Part shown: positions 29,909 through 41,060 of the stretch, piece by piece | Numbering within the stretch: the stretch's first letter is position 1 | Layout of the letters: every line of letters starts with the position of its first letter | Source of the DNA: Curvularia sp. ZM96 | Taxonomy: Eukaryota; Ascomycota; Dothideomycetes; Pleosporales; Pleosporaceae | Direction of reading: 5' to 3' | Assembly: GCA_022457065.1 (NCBI GenBank) | Contig: JAJGBQ010000005.1 | Span: forward strand, 3,100,001-3,164,000 | Length of the DNA: 64,000 nt | The notes under the pieces: generated by a model | Databases searched by the model: none | Seen by the model: only the letters and a program-made list of their open reading frames with translations | What the model was told of the DNA's origin: nothing | Position numbers and translations under genes: made by a program

Positions 29909-30593
29909 ATGCCGCCACCATGGTCCTCCATGCACCGCTTTCATAGAAAGTCCGCACCCGCCTTCCTCAACCCACAAGCATGGTTGCGTAAGCCACAACT
30001 CTCTCCCTTACGCCTAAGAAGCACAGCCTAATCCACGCCCAGGCAATGTCGGCTTTGTCGCAAAAGTCTTCGTCGTCGGCCACGTCGTCTTCTCCTACAT
30101 CGGCGGCGTGGGCTCTACAACGGGAATCTCCATGATTCCCACGATCCCACATTCGTTCACCTCACACCCTTGGATCCTTTACTCGTCGCTGCACCGCCGC
30201 GGTCGCAAGATACAGGTCGGCGACGTGATAACGTATACGCATCCCATGTTTCCTAATGAACATGGGTGCAAGCGCGTCATTGGTATGCCTGGGGACTTTG
30301 TCAGCGTAATTACGCCGGGACGTGGGGACGCGGATATCGAGGCGGATGATGTGGATGGGAAGTGGGCGAGTGTCAGGGAAGAGGTGATTCGTGTGCCTGA
30401 GGGACATTGTTGGGTCCAGGGAGATAATCTAGAGTGGAGTAGAGATAGTAGGCTGTTTGGCCCGCTGCCATTGGGTTTGGTAAAGTCAAAGGTGTTGGCG
30501 GTGATTTTGCCTTTTCGAGAGGCGAAGTGGGTGGGCAGTAAGGTCGATGTGGTTGAGCCGCAGCAGTCAGAAAGGGATTGGGTCATGAAGTAA
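29909..30593 (+). CDS. IMP1: Mitochondrial inner membrane protease subunit 1
   Basis: IMP1 is a type I signal-peptidase relative that removes sorting signals of proteins in the intermembrane space. Inferred exons 29909-29987 and 30043-30593 encode 209 residues. The catalytic serine is in GISMIPTI, close to the G-x-S-M-x-P consensus, and the lysine in CKRVIGMPGDFV; PEGHCWVQGDNLEWSRDSR is the conserved box that follows. The N-terminus is basic with a hydrophobic segment (about 28-45: VGFVAKVFVVGHVVFSYIGG), fitting a single membrane anchor. The chosen start MPPPWSSMHRFHRK is not the only one: an in-frame ATG exists at 29777 and a second Met lies 7 codons in. The C-terminus extends about 20 residues beyond the yeast protein's homology core. 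Confidence 0.9.
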
Positions 30594-31009
30594 GAGGTGG
30601 GCGGCGCGATGTTGATGGGATGATGATAGAATTGTACAGAACGCATCGAGTTCACTGGATACAGCGGGTGCAAAGGTCCTATTCAGAAAAGGCTACATAA
30701 CAGAGAATCAAGTCTTATGAACAAGGAATCTCAGAGAGTACAATTACCTATGATACTCTGTATTTGTTACAGTCAAGATTTCTGAACGCAGACTTTCCAG
30801 ATACACACTCACTTCCTCTACGAATCCACTATCCAGGCAGTTTATACGACAATTCTCGAAAACAGGACACAAAGAGAAAAGGACAACAAAACAAGGTCGA
30901 GATATTCCACTTCTATACTTACAAAAAACCAACATCATCAAACATGCCCTCAAACGCCAAACAAATGCATCCGCCCTTTGCCCAACTCTCTCCCAGAAAA
31001 ACCTCTCAG
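30594..31009. other. Convergent 3' intergenic region
   Basis: 416 bp between convergent stops (IMP1 and ERV41). Nothing recognised. Confidence 0.55.
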
Positions 31010-32409
31010 TTAATCCCAACTCTGCTTCTCCACCGACGGGGTGCCCAGGACACCCACACCATCACCCCTCCGCTTCCTCTTCCCCACAACCTCACTCGCC
31101 CAATCAAACATCTGCCACGCCCAGCTGCCCGCAACCATAACCCCACTAACCACATTAACCAGCGTAACCAGGAGTTTCCAGAACCCTCTGCTCTCCTCGA
31201 CAATCGCCAGCATAATCGGCTCGATGTCGAATTTCACAAAGATACCAGGAACATAGTTCTCGTCGACCTTGTGCGACTGCGAGGTGACGGCGTACTGGTT
31301 TGTCTTGATAGCGTGCGTGGTGTGGAAGATGTTGGAGGAAGGGTGGTCTTTTGTGGAAGCGACAGATTCGAGTAAGGGCATGAGCGAGGGGTCGTCGGTG
31401 TAGATAGTAGGGACGATGGAAAGGTAGTACTGGAATTTGTAGAAGTGGTCGGCGGGTGTGGGTGTCACGGCGATGGTTGAGTCGAGCGGGTTGGTGAGGG
31501 AGGGATAGTAGGGTCCAAAGGACATTTCGCGGATGATGTGCGAGAAGTTGAAGGCTGTTTTGTGGTGTTAATTAAGGAGCTAAACGGCTCAGGGTGTTTC
31601 AACTTACTCGAGTGGTCCAGATGTTCTCCAAACTCCATATATCCATGTCCTCTTGCGGTAATGTGGAAGTCACCCTGTACCTTGTTTCCATCCAGACTGC
31701 CATAGATTCTACAGCTGTCGGTCGGACCGCGCACCCTCGGTGTCTTGCTAAACTTCTTCTTCGTCGCCTTGCCCAACTGCTCGTGCACATCGCCGAATTC
31801 GTCCCAAGTCGGGATCTGGTTTCCTTCGTCCTTGCCCAACTCGTGCGTGCCCTTTTCCGTGTTCTTGCCAGTCCATTGCGACCACGAAGTCGGGTCTTTG
31901 CGTAGGAGCTCACCCGCTAGTGTACGGTCACCTGCAGCATCTTGCATGTTTACGTGCAGGTCACCACACTTCATGGCTACAATAATGTCAAGATTAATTT
32001 GCATGTCGTGCGCCACACCCTTCTCGACGGCGAAGGACTGCGTCGTTGTGCCGGCATACCATCGCGCAATCTCGGACCAGGTTAGATAGATACACGTTAT
32101 GATGAGAGTTATGGTCCACGCAGAGGAATTGCGACCCTGGACAAGGTATGTCTTTTTGGTTTTTGCTGCGGTAATCTGTCAGTCGAGTTATCCGTGCCGA
32201 AGTGCGTAGTGTCGCATAGATTCAAGCGGTCGCCGCTGCACAGAGCATAATTCTGTCACACCCCAGGTCTCTTTCTCTCTGTATACACCCCCTCTTGAAT
32301 TTGCGCATGCAGAATGGTACTTACGAAAAGCATCGAAACTCGACACGATGCCTCCTTTGGCTGGTCCAAACGCATCATCATCATGTCCATGTTCCCCAAA
32401 ACCGTTCAT
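31010..32409 (-). CDS. ERV41: ER-Golgi vesicle protein Erv41
   Basis: Erv41 pairs with Erv46 in COPII vesicles, cycling between ER and Golgi and returning ER residents. Inferred exons 32409-32325, 32165-31608, 31554-31010 encode 395 residues. FDAFPKT precedes the first membrane segment (about 45-62), as in yeast. The luminal domain includes VAMKCGDLHVNMQD, CRIYGSLDGNKVQGDFHITARGHG and the conserved FNFSHIIREMSFG, then NPLDST; a second membrane segment lies near 330-350, with a short basic tail. A long N-terminal polar extension (about 28 residues, GFGEHGHDDDAF) precedes the shared core. Intron acceptors kept phase at FDAF|P and H-S|T-F. Confidence 0.9.
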
Positions 32410-32781
32410 GTTGGGCGCTCAGTCGTGGTGATTAGGGTACTGCAGCCCCAATCGCCATCCAGCACAAATCAAGATGGGAAGAAAGCAAAAGGCGGGGGTG
32501 GACTAATGAGCGACGTTGACACATGGAGGTGATGCGACGCGAAAGGCCACCTTGAACTGCTGCAATGATCGGCGTCCGTGCCCGCGGAAGAGGCCCGTTT
32601 GGGACTCCCCGCCAGCTGCTAATTACCGTTACTTTGCGGGCTTATCGCAAGCACGCGACATCAATGCATCCCATTGCAAACACGTTCTTCCAAGAATCAA
32701 TTATAATGTGATTTCATTATCGTAGACTGACTTTTACTACATGCCGTCCATACTGCCACGTCGTATCGCTATTAACCAAAC
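32410..32781. other. Intergenic, tandem (ERV41 5' / disordered protein 3')
   Basis: 372 bp without a recognisable gene; expected to hold the ERV41 promoter. Confidence 0.5.
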
Positions 32782-33513
32782 TTAAGCAGTAGCATCTCCC
32801 AAGTTGCTAAACTTGCTATCACCGCCCTGTGACATGTCCGCCGTCTTGGGCTCCACGGCAGCACTTGCAGCGGCAGCGCCTCGAAGCTTCTGCTCTGCTA
32901 CCCTAGCGGGGTCGTTCTCTGTGCCAATCTCGCCAAACTTGCGCTCTCCATGCAATTCGGGGTCCTCTGTTAGGTTGGCGCCCTTGGGCTTAAGTACGTT
33001 TGGGTCGACGTGTGTACCGGATAAAGCGACAGGTGCTGTGCCAGTAACACTAGACGCTCCGCCAGAGCCGCTTGAAGCGCCACCAGAAGGTGTGTATGTA
33101 GGACCAACACCAGCCTCCTTGCCCTGCCCCTTGCCTGAGCTTATGATCTTGTCTGCACTCTCTCCTTTCTGAGCGTCCCGCGCCTCAGCGTTGACGGCGG
33201 CGTTGAGCTTGGTGGCATTGGAAGTATCGGTCGTGTTTGTGGTTGTTGAGGAGGAAGGCTGGCCAGTGACTCCTGCCTTGGGGTTGCCTTCACCAAAGTG
33301 ACCATGACCCTTGAGAGACTCGCCAGCAAGTGAGTCGGATGTTACGGTGCCGACAGCCTCGTTGATTGGGATCTTCGACTGAGGATCAGTAGTAACCTAC
33401 AAACTGAAGTTAGCGATTTATTCTAAATGACGTTTTGCTGCAAGGTAAAGGCGTGGTGTGCAAATCAAGTCTTTGAGGATTGGTGTGCATACCTTCTGTC
33501 CGGCTGAAGTCAT
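32782..33513 (-). CDS. Small hydrophilic, probably disordered stress-type protein
   Basis: Inferred exons 33513-33493 and 33396-32782 encode 211 residues. The sequence begins MTSAGQK|VTTDPQSKIP and is dominated by Ser, Gly, Ala, Thr and Lys, with few hydrophobics and no Cys, so it is likely disordered. A segment TSDSLAGESLKGHGHFGEGN recurs in related fungal proteins as I remember them (LEA-like or conidiation-linked). No signal peptide or membrane segment. The first coding exon is only 21 nt. A second, separate protein of the same kind follows upstream at 34335-34715. Function unknown; stress or desiccation protection is inferred only from composition. Confidence 0.75.
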
Positions 33514-34334
33514 GTTGATTGTATGTTGGGGAATTAGATAAATCTGGTTGTGTTTTACAATGGAGTGGCGGTGTAAGTGTCTTGATTATTGTAGATGGTA
33601 TAAAGATGTACAAGAAAAACTGAACTGCCTTTAATACTTCAATACATCGTCATATATCATGGTGACCTATCTGATATGGCATAAGTTGGCGTACGCGTGA
33701 CGTCAAGGGCGCTCTGATCCAGTCAGGACTACTAGCCCTATTCGGGATCAGACATGTGGTGGTGTGATATGGACCTGGATCGCAGCGACCAATCCACCAG
33801 ATGGCAACGGACAGTGATAATTCATGCGGACTCTGCGGTTGGAGCGTCGGGAATAGTGTTGTCTTGGCAAGCCACTCTGAGCACCAAGTTAGTGCACAAA
33901 CATGCTGTGTCTAAGACGAATTCAGAGTATTAGGTGCAACTTTGCTGTCTTATAGTGGAATGTTCTCCCAGAAACACTCTCAAGAGAAAGCAGGTCGATA
34001 TGTGAGGCGCTATGGGTCGCGATTCATCTTCTTTACTGCCGCTGTTCCGTCATATCGACATTTGTTCGACACTGACCATTGTGTACAACAGCACCAGACA
34101 CACGTCATCTATTTTTACCGAAGTCCAGAAATCGCACTTATTAGAGTAGCATCACGATACAAACGACACACATTTACTTCATTATTCATTCAATTCGTAC
34201 ATAAACCGTTATAGTACTGCTCTTGCAGCTGACCAACCGAACGCAGTGACGGTAGCCTTGCATCATATGATATCCTTCAATCCCACTATATTTTTCGGGT
34301 ATCTTAATATGCCGCCTTTTTTTTCTAGAATGCT
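33514..34334. other. Intergenic between two disordered-protein genes
   Basis: 821 bp. A plus-strand frame at 33942-34214 has no family look. No RNA, repeat or transposon seen; expected to carry the promoter of the 32782-33513 gene. Confidence 0.45.
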
Positions 34335-34715
34335 CTACTGCTTGAGACCAGAGCTGGGGTCGTTCTTTGATGGGTATCCATAGTCCTTGCCAGTTGTGTT
34401 GGCAAGGCCAGAGTGGTCCTTAGCCTCGCGGGAAACAGCGTCGTTGGGGATACCGCTGAGACCGTCCTTGGCCTCACGGCCGGCAGCACCACCGGCACCG
34501 ACAGCGGGCTCGCGAATGGCTCCGCCACCAGAGGCAAAGCTGGCCTCCTGGCCGCCGGAGCCGACGTTGACGGTCCTAGCATCGGAGGAGTTGAAGTCGG
34601 AGGCAACTGGGGGCTGGTCGGGAAGAGGGAGGTTGGACTGAGCCTCGTTGACGGCCTGGGTGTTGCCCTTCATGTCGACGGTGGTGTCGGCGTAACCTTG
34701 CTGAGAAGAGACCAT
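34335..34715 (-). CDS. Small hydrophilic disordered protein
   Basis: A single-exon frame of 126 codons beginning MVSSQQGYADTTVDMKGNTQ and ending DPSSGLKQ. It is rich in Gly, Ala, Ser, Asp and Asn and lacks Cys and Trp; its most hydrophobic stretch is too short for a membrane helix. A repeat-like theme of AGREAKDGLSG and SREAKDHSGL (about 28 residues apart) occurs in the second half. Composition resembles the 32782-33513 protein, although I see no clear residue-level alignment. Function not known; a stress or spore role is a guess. Confidence 0.7.
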   Translation of the reverse strand: MVSSQQGYADTTVDMKGNTQAVNEAQSNLPLPDQPPVASDFNSSDARTVNVGSGGQEASFASGGGAIREPAVGAGGAAGREAKDGLSGIPNDAVSREAKDHSGLANTTGKDYGYPSKNDPSSGLKQ

Positions 34716-35540
34716 TTTGGCTGTGGTTGTGTGCTGGAATTGTTAGTATTGAGAACTGCCAAACATATGCAAGTGGGGTGCGCGTCTTGCTTCTCGAAGC
34801 ATCACTCCGCCCACCACACAGGTTAATACATACTTTATTGGTATGGAAAAGAAGTGAAGAGTGGCGTGAGCTTGGATTTAGCGTTGAAAGTGTGATTGAA
34901 TTTGTGGTTGTGATACTGGAAAGAAAAACGTATGTTCAGGCGCGTTGATGTTTTATTATGGTAGCGGAGAGCTTTGACCCCACCATGACGTCTCACTGAT
35001 GCAATTGCCCGTGGCACATTCCCACCCCAGCAGAGTGGGTATTGCTCGCATCATCGGATGGTCTTTTGCAAAACCAGCTAGCGCATGCGCCCGTGCGTGC
35101 ATCAGAGCACGAGCCGCATCTTTGCTTGAGAAAGCGTCGCGTGTGCTTGGGCATCATCAAGCCAAGTAGTACGAAGTAAGATGTTTGAAGATTCAATTTC
35201 TTATACAAGCGGCGTACCTAGCCTTCCCCTACCGTTCTGCTACCCGCAACCTAAGAAAAGACAATACATAAATCCAACAAAAGGACAATCAAGAAGCCAA
35301 TGTCCAAGACGGCCAGCTGCACTGACAAGGCGGAGAGTACGAGGTATTGGTCCCCAAGGTGGTGGCACGACAGGGATCTGCCAGCCATCGGGCGGGCTTC
35401 TCGAGCGGGCACATTGCCTGAGTTCATTGTGACAAGATTTTCTCATACTTGCTTGACCCATGTGTCCTTACTATAACGTTCCCCGCATTGGAAATCCTGA
35501 CGGACACTTAGCTCATGTATGACGTAGGCGGGTCGTTCAT
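34716..35540. other. Intergenic before NmrA-like gene
   Basis: 825 bp without a recognisable gene. Short plus-strand frame 35181-35432 has no family look. Confidence 0.45.
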
Positions 35541-36700
35541 TCATGGGATGGACGCCCAGTTGCGCAAGAACCAGTCCTGGAAACGAGTCACGCGGATGTC
35601 TGGAAAGACCGTGTTGAGATACGCGGGCACTACAAAGTCATAGCGTCCCTCTGCTGTCGCGAGGAGCGAGGCGAGGCGTTTTTGCCCAGCTACGTCTCCC
35701 TCCAGCTGTGCCATAGTCATCCGATATTCGAGGTCTGCGGATCCAGTCAGTATGCAAGCCCGCATATGGAAGAAGGAACACATACTTGTAGGAGCTTGAT
35801 ATTCAATGCTAACCCAAGCACGATCTGTTGACGATCAGTTCGCTGTCATTGCCATACTTGAGAGGTTCAACATACTCCTACAAACCCTGATTATCTCCAC
35901 AAGACTGTATACGGTCATGCGTTCGCCACACATACTCATCTCGGAAGGCCAACTGGGCAGGTCGATGGCTCGAACGACAAATTGTGCGACATCATACGCG
36001 GACGTCAAACACAACGATGAAAGGTTTTGCGCCGCATCGTAGACTGGAGCTGTCGAAGTCATCTGCCGCGGATTGGCGATGAAGTCTCCTTCGTTGCCAT
36101 AGCCTGTGCTGGCACCCATACGATGAGACAACATTCCATTGACCGAGAACCGCTCATAGAGGATACCGCAGACGAAGACGGTGTACTGCATATGGCTACT
36201 GTAATGTTTCAGCAAAGCCAGTGCTGCATTCTCTCCACGGTCGAGTAGCCCGTTCTGACTTCGCAAACCCGGCTGGCCTTGGAACTCAGCAGGCGCGAAT
36301 CGCCGCACACGACATTGCACAGCCGCTTCAATCAGCCGAAGCTGAGCATTTCCCAGCACTGTGGAGATGACCGTGTCCACACCCATCAAAGCATGTTGAA
36401 GCGAGGCTGGGTTGTTGTAGTCGACAGTCTGACAGTTGTAGCCAGATGCTATAAGGCTTGTTTGATGCTAACACAAGTCAGCTTGATCTAATCATATACG
36501 GCAGTCTAATGCTGGACTGTCTTTGAGTACGTACGGTTCTCGAGAGAATGACGAGTTGGTGACTGGTTGTGTTGTGGATTTCCTGGGCTATCAGCAGTGC
36601 TAGGCCGCAGGTACCTGTCGTTTGTTACATGGTCAGCGGATGCCTTTTGGTCGACTGAATACTCCTTACCTGCTATGGCGATGCGCATGTTGTTTGGCAT
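35541..36700 (-). CDS. NmrA-like NAD(P)-binding reductase (isoflavone reductase family)
   Basis: Inferred exons 36700-36670, 36614-36535, 36467-35882, 35824-35786, 35734-35541 encode 309 residues. The Rossmann start reads MRIAIAG|TCGLALLIAQEI, a GxxGxA variant in which the usual central Gly is Cys; the first coding exon is 31 nt and ends at the motif's first Gly. Later features fit the atypical SDR family: VDTVISTVLGNAQLRLIEAA, then RRFAPAEFQGQPG, TVFVCGILYERF, then YDVAQFVVRAIDLPS. The catalytic Lys/Tyr of true isoflavone reductases are not evident, so the protein may be a sensor or a reductase of other aromatic or pathway metabolites. A 39-nt exon (35824-35786) was needed to keep phase and is the weakest part of the model. 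Confidence 0.82.
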
Positions 36701-38276
36701 TGCTATCTGGGGTTTGTTTTGGAGCTCTCGGTTCGCTGACGATACTAAGATATGATGGTAGATTCCGACTTCTCTGCCTTTTCTATGTCCACAACTAAGA
36801 CTCATCTTGGGCATCATCCGTGCCCATATACCGTTTTCCAGAATCCAGTGTACTGGCGCCCTTGACTCACAGGGGTGTATCTAGGCCCATGAGTACGGTG
36901 AAGGAGGTGCATAACAACAGGGTGACAGCAGCTGCCACCGTACTTTGCAACGTTCAGGGGTGTTTGAGAGTAGTGTGGCAAAGCTTGGTGAAAATGAATG
37001 GCAGATCACCTACTTGATGCCGTTGCCTACTTCGAAGGCCTCCGTGGTGGGACCGGGTGCTGTTGCTAGTGTGGAGGGGCCGAATCCCCGCCGTTCCGTT
37101 GCTGCAGGCGTCCTGTGACTCTTGGTTGCAAAGGTGACACAAGAGATAGAGAAGCATGTGCAGTGTGAGCGTGGGGTTGGCGTTCGTAATAATTAGTTGA
37201 AGTGCCTAACCACTCTATTTTGCTACGAGACCAGAACAGAGACTAGAAAGGAGACTAAAAAGCAAGACTGGAAGAGACGAGAAATTTGCCTTGGGAACCG
37301 CCCCGGACATGTCTGTGGTTGTGTGTAAAGTAAGGGGTAGGTATAGCGATTGAGAAATGGACGGTAGCTCGATCGCGGCACATTTTAGTAGCCGAATATA
37401 GAGATCTTGCAAGACTTTCAGAAACAAGTTAGAAGGCCGTTGTCGATTTAGCGAAGAGCCTACTCAGCATCAATTGTACAGGGTTCAAACGGTAGAGCAG
37501 TGGAGCATGGATATCATGACAACATAACTTCGGAGGCGGCGATTGGTGCGGGAAAGATTCACCAATCATGGGCAACCGAGAGACCAGGAGGTTCTCGGAA
37601 GATGACAGGATAGGGAAATGGGGCCAAAACCCGGCTAGTATCTGGCATGGCGCAAATACCAGGCAAAGCCACAAAATGAGCAAGCATCGATTCGTTCAAG
37701 CCATAGTCCCTGAAGTGGCAGAGATGGGGTTTTTGCCTTGCGGCGTTTTTTTTTTGAAAGTAAGCTGCTTTGCTACTTTCCTCCGTGAATGGTCAAGCAA
37801 TCCCCGGGCTAGCCCAGTGGTTGCTCGGCGTCTTATGCAGAGGGCTTGCTAGCAGATGCAAGGCAGAAAGAACGCTCTTCTGACTGAAGTATAGTACGTC
37901 TGGAGATGAGAGAGGCTCTGACAACTAGTCGCATGGCCTTCTGCCTTGAGCGGACCATCTTCACCGGTACGAGTGGGGATCAAGAGAAGCAGACAATGAG
38001 CGCGCGGAGAGACCTAGGTGTATGCATCATGTCAGATGCTAAGAAAGAAGGACCGGCTTTGCGCATCATCGCAGACAGGAGGAGATGGGTTGGCTGGAGA
38101 GTCTGTCGTTGCCTAGACGAGGTAGCCACACAGGACAGGCTCACACTGAAGCATCGGAAAAGGCCGACGATAGACAGTTTGCGTAGACGATGTAGTGCGG
38201 ACATGTACATAGATGGTACCACGGGGGCGCCGATGGTGTTTTGTGGAGGCGGCCGGAAGGGCTCCAATTGGGTTAG

Positions 38277-38291
38277 CACGTCACGTGCTGA
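38277..38291. promoter_or_regulatory. CACGTG-centred palindrome
   Basis: Near-perfect palindrome around a CACGTG core (E-box, bHLH/bZIP type) about 660 bp upstream of the homeobox start, directly followed by a CTGACGTG. Binding is inferred from the motif only. Confidence 0.35.
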
Positions 38292-38497
38292 CGTGTTTCG
38301 TGGGCACTGCGAAACTAGCAGCGCCGCTTTTGCAGAGCGGAGACGGAGTGGTCGTAGTCGCCATCCAGAAACGGTAGATATCGTGAATAACTCGCTCGGC
38401 CACATTTCCCATATCTCTGCCGCATGCTCTTTTCACTGTGTCGACCATCGGTGCACACGTCTACGTGCCTCCGCATGTCGCGAGCCGGTTCCCGCAC

Positions 38498-38503
38498 ACG
38501 CGT
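38498..38503. promoter_or_regulatory. MCB-like hexamer ACGCGT
   Basis: Exact MluI cell-cycle box core 450 bp upstream of the homeobox ATG. A second copy is at 38603-38608. Confidence 0.25.
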
Positions 38504-38602
38504 GCTGGCCGGGGGTCTGGGTAAGGCTGAGAGAACGGCGGGAAAAGCAATGCGCGAGAACCCACGTCAGGCACCAAGAAAGAAGGCAGTTCACCAGGCG
38601 AA

Positions 38603-38608
38603 ACGCGT
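38603..38608. promoter_or_regulatory. MCB-like hexamer ACGCGT
   Basis: Second exact copy, 345 bp upstream of the homeobox ATG. Two copies within 110 bp; such hexamers also occur elsewhere in the window (for example 16991, 33695, 43893), so specificity is uncertain. Confidence 0.25.
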
Positions 38609-38952
38609 CGCCTTCGGGTCACCAGCGTGGTGGGCACGCAAAAGGTCAGCAGCTCGCCGAGTCTACGGTGCTCGTGCGTACGTGACGATCTGCGGGATGG
38701 GGGTGGTTCTTGGACTTGAGGCTGGAGTGGGAGGGAGCAAGCGCACAGACGGCGTGTTCACTGCACGACATAGGCAAGCGCCCGGCTCGGACCAATCCAA
38801 TCTGATACGGTACGCGACTGGAGACGCGCCTCACGTAACCCTTTCCTGCCACCATACTGCTCGCGTTATTCTTTCTATATCCTCTGCATGCCGGTCAATT
38901 CTTCAAATCTACCTCTTGATCACCCACCTGCACCCGGTGCTGCCCTCTCGCC

Positions 38953-41060
38953 ATGACTCACTCGTCGCCTCTACCCTCGTTTTCCTCGCCTGCGTCATCG
39001 CGTCTGCCGACGGCTAGACGCGCAAGTTTCAGTGGTCAATTGGCCTTTCTCGTCCATTCGCAGGAAACTGTTGCAAACCACATGCCCCCAGATGTCGACA
39101 ACAAGGCTCTCGCTCGCCAGAAGCGAAGACGCACAAGGTACGTTGTCAATTCTGCGACTTTCGTTTCTTCCGTTCGCTCTTCCATCTGCTCGTGACCCAT
39201 GTTGGACGCGCGCTGGTTCGTGCGCCGGGAGCTATTCGGCATACTACCCCGCGGGCAAGCGACACTACAACATGCCATCGACGCTGACCACGACGTCTTG
39301 CAGCAAGGAAGACGAAGACATACTCAAGTCTGAGTACCTGAAAAATCCAAAGCCCAGCAAAGCTGCCCGCCTAGAAATTGTCAAAAAGGTGGCGCTTGGC
39401 GAAAAAGAGGTTCAGGTACGCCCGATCCATATTACTCCACGTCACGAGTGTGCGCGCCTGCTAACTTGCTTCTCAGATCTGGTTCCAGAGTAAGTGATTC
39501 CTTCCTCGCGCCGCTGCATATACGGCTTGCGGCTTGCTGCAGGTCGCATTTGACTTGCGCCACACGAGGCTTGCCTTGGGTTGAAACACGTCCTGATCAT
39601 GCCTTGCACCAGATAAACGCCAAAACGACCGCCGGCGCTCGCGGCCTCTCGAACCGTCATCCACCGCATCCTTCCTGTCTTCATCGTCCGCCATGTCAGA
39701 TCCGCTCACCGAAGATGAGGTAGTGCCCGGTGCGCGCCGTATCGATAACGCCCCGGAGCCGAAGGAGTCGGACGACTGCCTCAAGTCCGACCCACCAGAG
39801 CAGCCTGCAACCCCCGAACTAACCTCCGATGAAACTATACCAGAACCGCGGACCATCGACACAGCTGTCTCTGTAGTTACCGAATCTGAACGCGCAAACG
39901 AAATAGCTGTAGAACCTTCAACCGAAGCCCAGGCGGAGACAGCCCCTGCCCAGACCACCGACTCCCAGCAAGCAGTGTCATCTTCACAAGGTCCTGCGCA
40001 ATCACGTACATCATGGATTTCCAACCGTCGCAGTGCCTCTTTTGTCCGGTATCTCGAAGATTACACGCCTGAGGTTATCACTTTTCCAAACGCTCCACCC
40101 AGACCCTCTGAATCACCTGAAACCACAGCAAAGACGCCCTCGCGACCACTGAAGCGCACACACTCATTCATGCGACTGTCGACCAACGAGAACGGTACCG
40201 CTCGCATTGTCACAGACCTGGACAAGACACCCTCCCCACCAAAGTCGAAGAAGACACCATCTTCGTTTTCTCGTGCTGCTGCTGGCCTTCGACGAAGCTA
40301 CAGTGCTGCAGGTCTGAACGATAGACTAGCTGCTGCCGCACGAGGAGAGCCAACCCCCAAAATACCAAGAACAGCATCAAGTATCGGACGAAGTAGGGAC
40401 TCGCGCGCATGGGAATTTTGGTGTGATCCTGAGACCCGGTCTACAACCAGCCTAACTGCGCGTGCGGAGCAAGAAGAGAGCGGAAGCGCAGCAGATGCGA
40501 TAGGGATATTACGTGCCAACCGACGAATACTGGCTCAAAACCAAGCGCGTCAGAACAGCAGTCCACTTACAGGACGTCACAGCTTGCACAAGGTGCTTGG
40601 CACCCCGTCAGTAAAGAAGCCTCGTGGTCCCATGCAACGTGCTTCCACCATCAGTGGCCGTCTGTCACACAACGACTACTCGGACTATAAGAAGGGTGGT
40701 GACAGCACCGAATCAGACGAGTTCCCACAGACAGAGAGCGACAAGGAGAACTGGGAACCGGATGCGCCGAAATCGGTATGCCGGGATCGACAAGTTGCTG
40801 CCACGCCTCCAGCTTCGCGGGGTGCTCGCCAGATACTGGGAGAGAACAGGGAGTTGATGTCGCAGTCGTCGAGTCTTGGTGCTCTGTTAGCCAAGGAAAA
40901 GCGGAGTGGGGGCAAACGTGTCATCGACCCCGAGCAAGACGATGAACTGCGGCAGTTCATGGGTGGGGATAGCGCCAGTGGACGTTCAAGTATCAACTCG
41001 GCAGAGGAAGCCGGATGTGTCGAGGGCCTGCTCAAGTTGAGCCAAGGCCAGTGGAGGTGA
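38953..41060 (+). CDS. Homeobox transcription factor (Yox1/Phx1-like)
   Basis: Inferred exons 38953-39137, 39304-39415, 39477-39489, 39613-41060 encode 585 residues. The homeodomain spans about 55-115: KRRRT|SKEDEDILKSEYLKN, then PSKAARLEIVKKVALGEKEVQ|IWFQ|NKRQNDRRR. The recognition-helix residues WFQNKRQN are joined across two introns, so the 13-nt exon carries only IWFQ plus one base. The rest is Ser/Pro/Thr-rich and disordered, ending in a segment with short acidic runs. Fungal homologs I recall act in cell-cycle or sporulation repression (Yox1, Phx1), but the C-terminal region here gives no proof of role. The exon phases all agree; exon 3 coordinates are the weakest point. Confidence 0.87.
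39477..39489 (+). other. 13-nt microexon in the homeodomain
   Basis: The bases between acceptor TCTCAG and donor GTAAGT code for I-W-F-Q and one extra base; the following exon supplies the rest of Asn. Without it the reading frame is lost and helix 3 of the homeodomain is missing. Confidence 0.7.

Larger units (their letters stand above)
36701..38952. other. 2.25-kb gene-free stretch upstream of a homeobox gene
   Basis: The longest stretch in the window without a supported gene. A 259-codon plus-strand frame (37906-38685) and two minus frames (37215-37427, 37429-37683) lack family features. It contains an imperfect palindrome AGCACGTCACGTGCT with a CACGTG core at 38283-38288 and two ACGCGT hexamers at 38498-38503 and 38603-38608. 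It may hold a long promoter. Confidence 0.55.

Noticed and set aside
32041..34334. A possible tandem duplication linking the two disordered protein genes
   Set aside because: Apart from composition I could not align them at residue level, so duplication is not supported.
37479..37503. A GGTTCAAA-like T-loop as a tRNA candidate
   Set aside because: The surrounding sequence does not fold into the acceptor, D and anticodon arms; same for several other GTTCGA matches (for example 3388).
37429..37683. A small hydrophobic minus-strand frame, possible secreted peptide
   Set aside because: N-terminus is hydrophobic but the rest is unremarkable and no adjoining exon or promoter is evident.
37906..38685. 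A 259-codon plus-strand frame upstream of the homeobox gene
   Set aside because: Composition is Arg/Ser/Cys/Thr-rich without order or motif; it overlaps a minus frame equally open, and the region is better explained as promoter.
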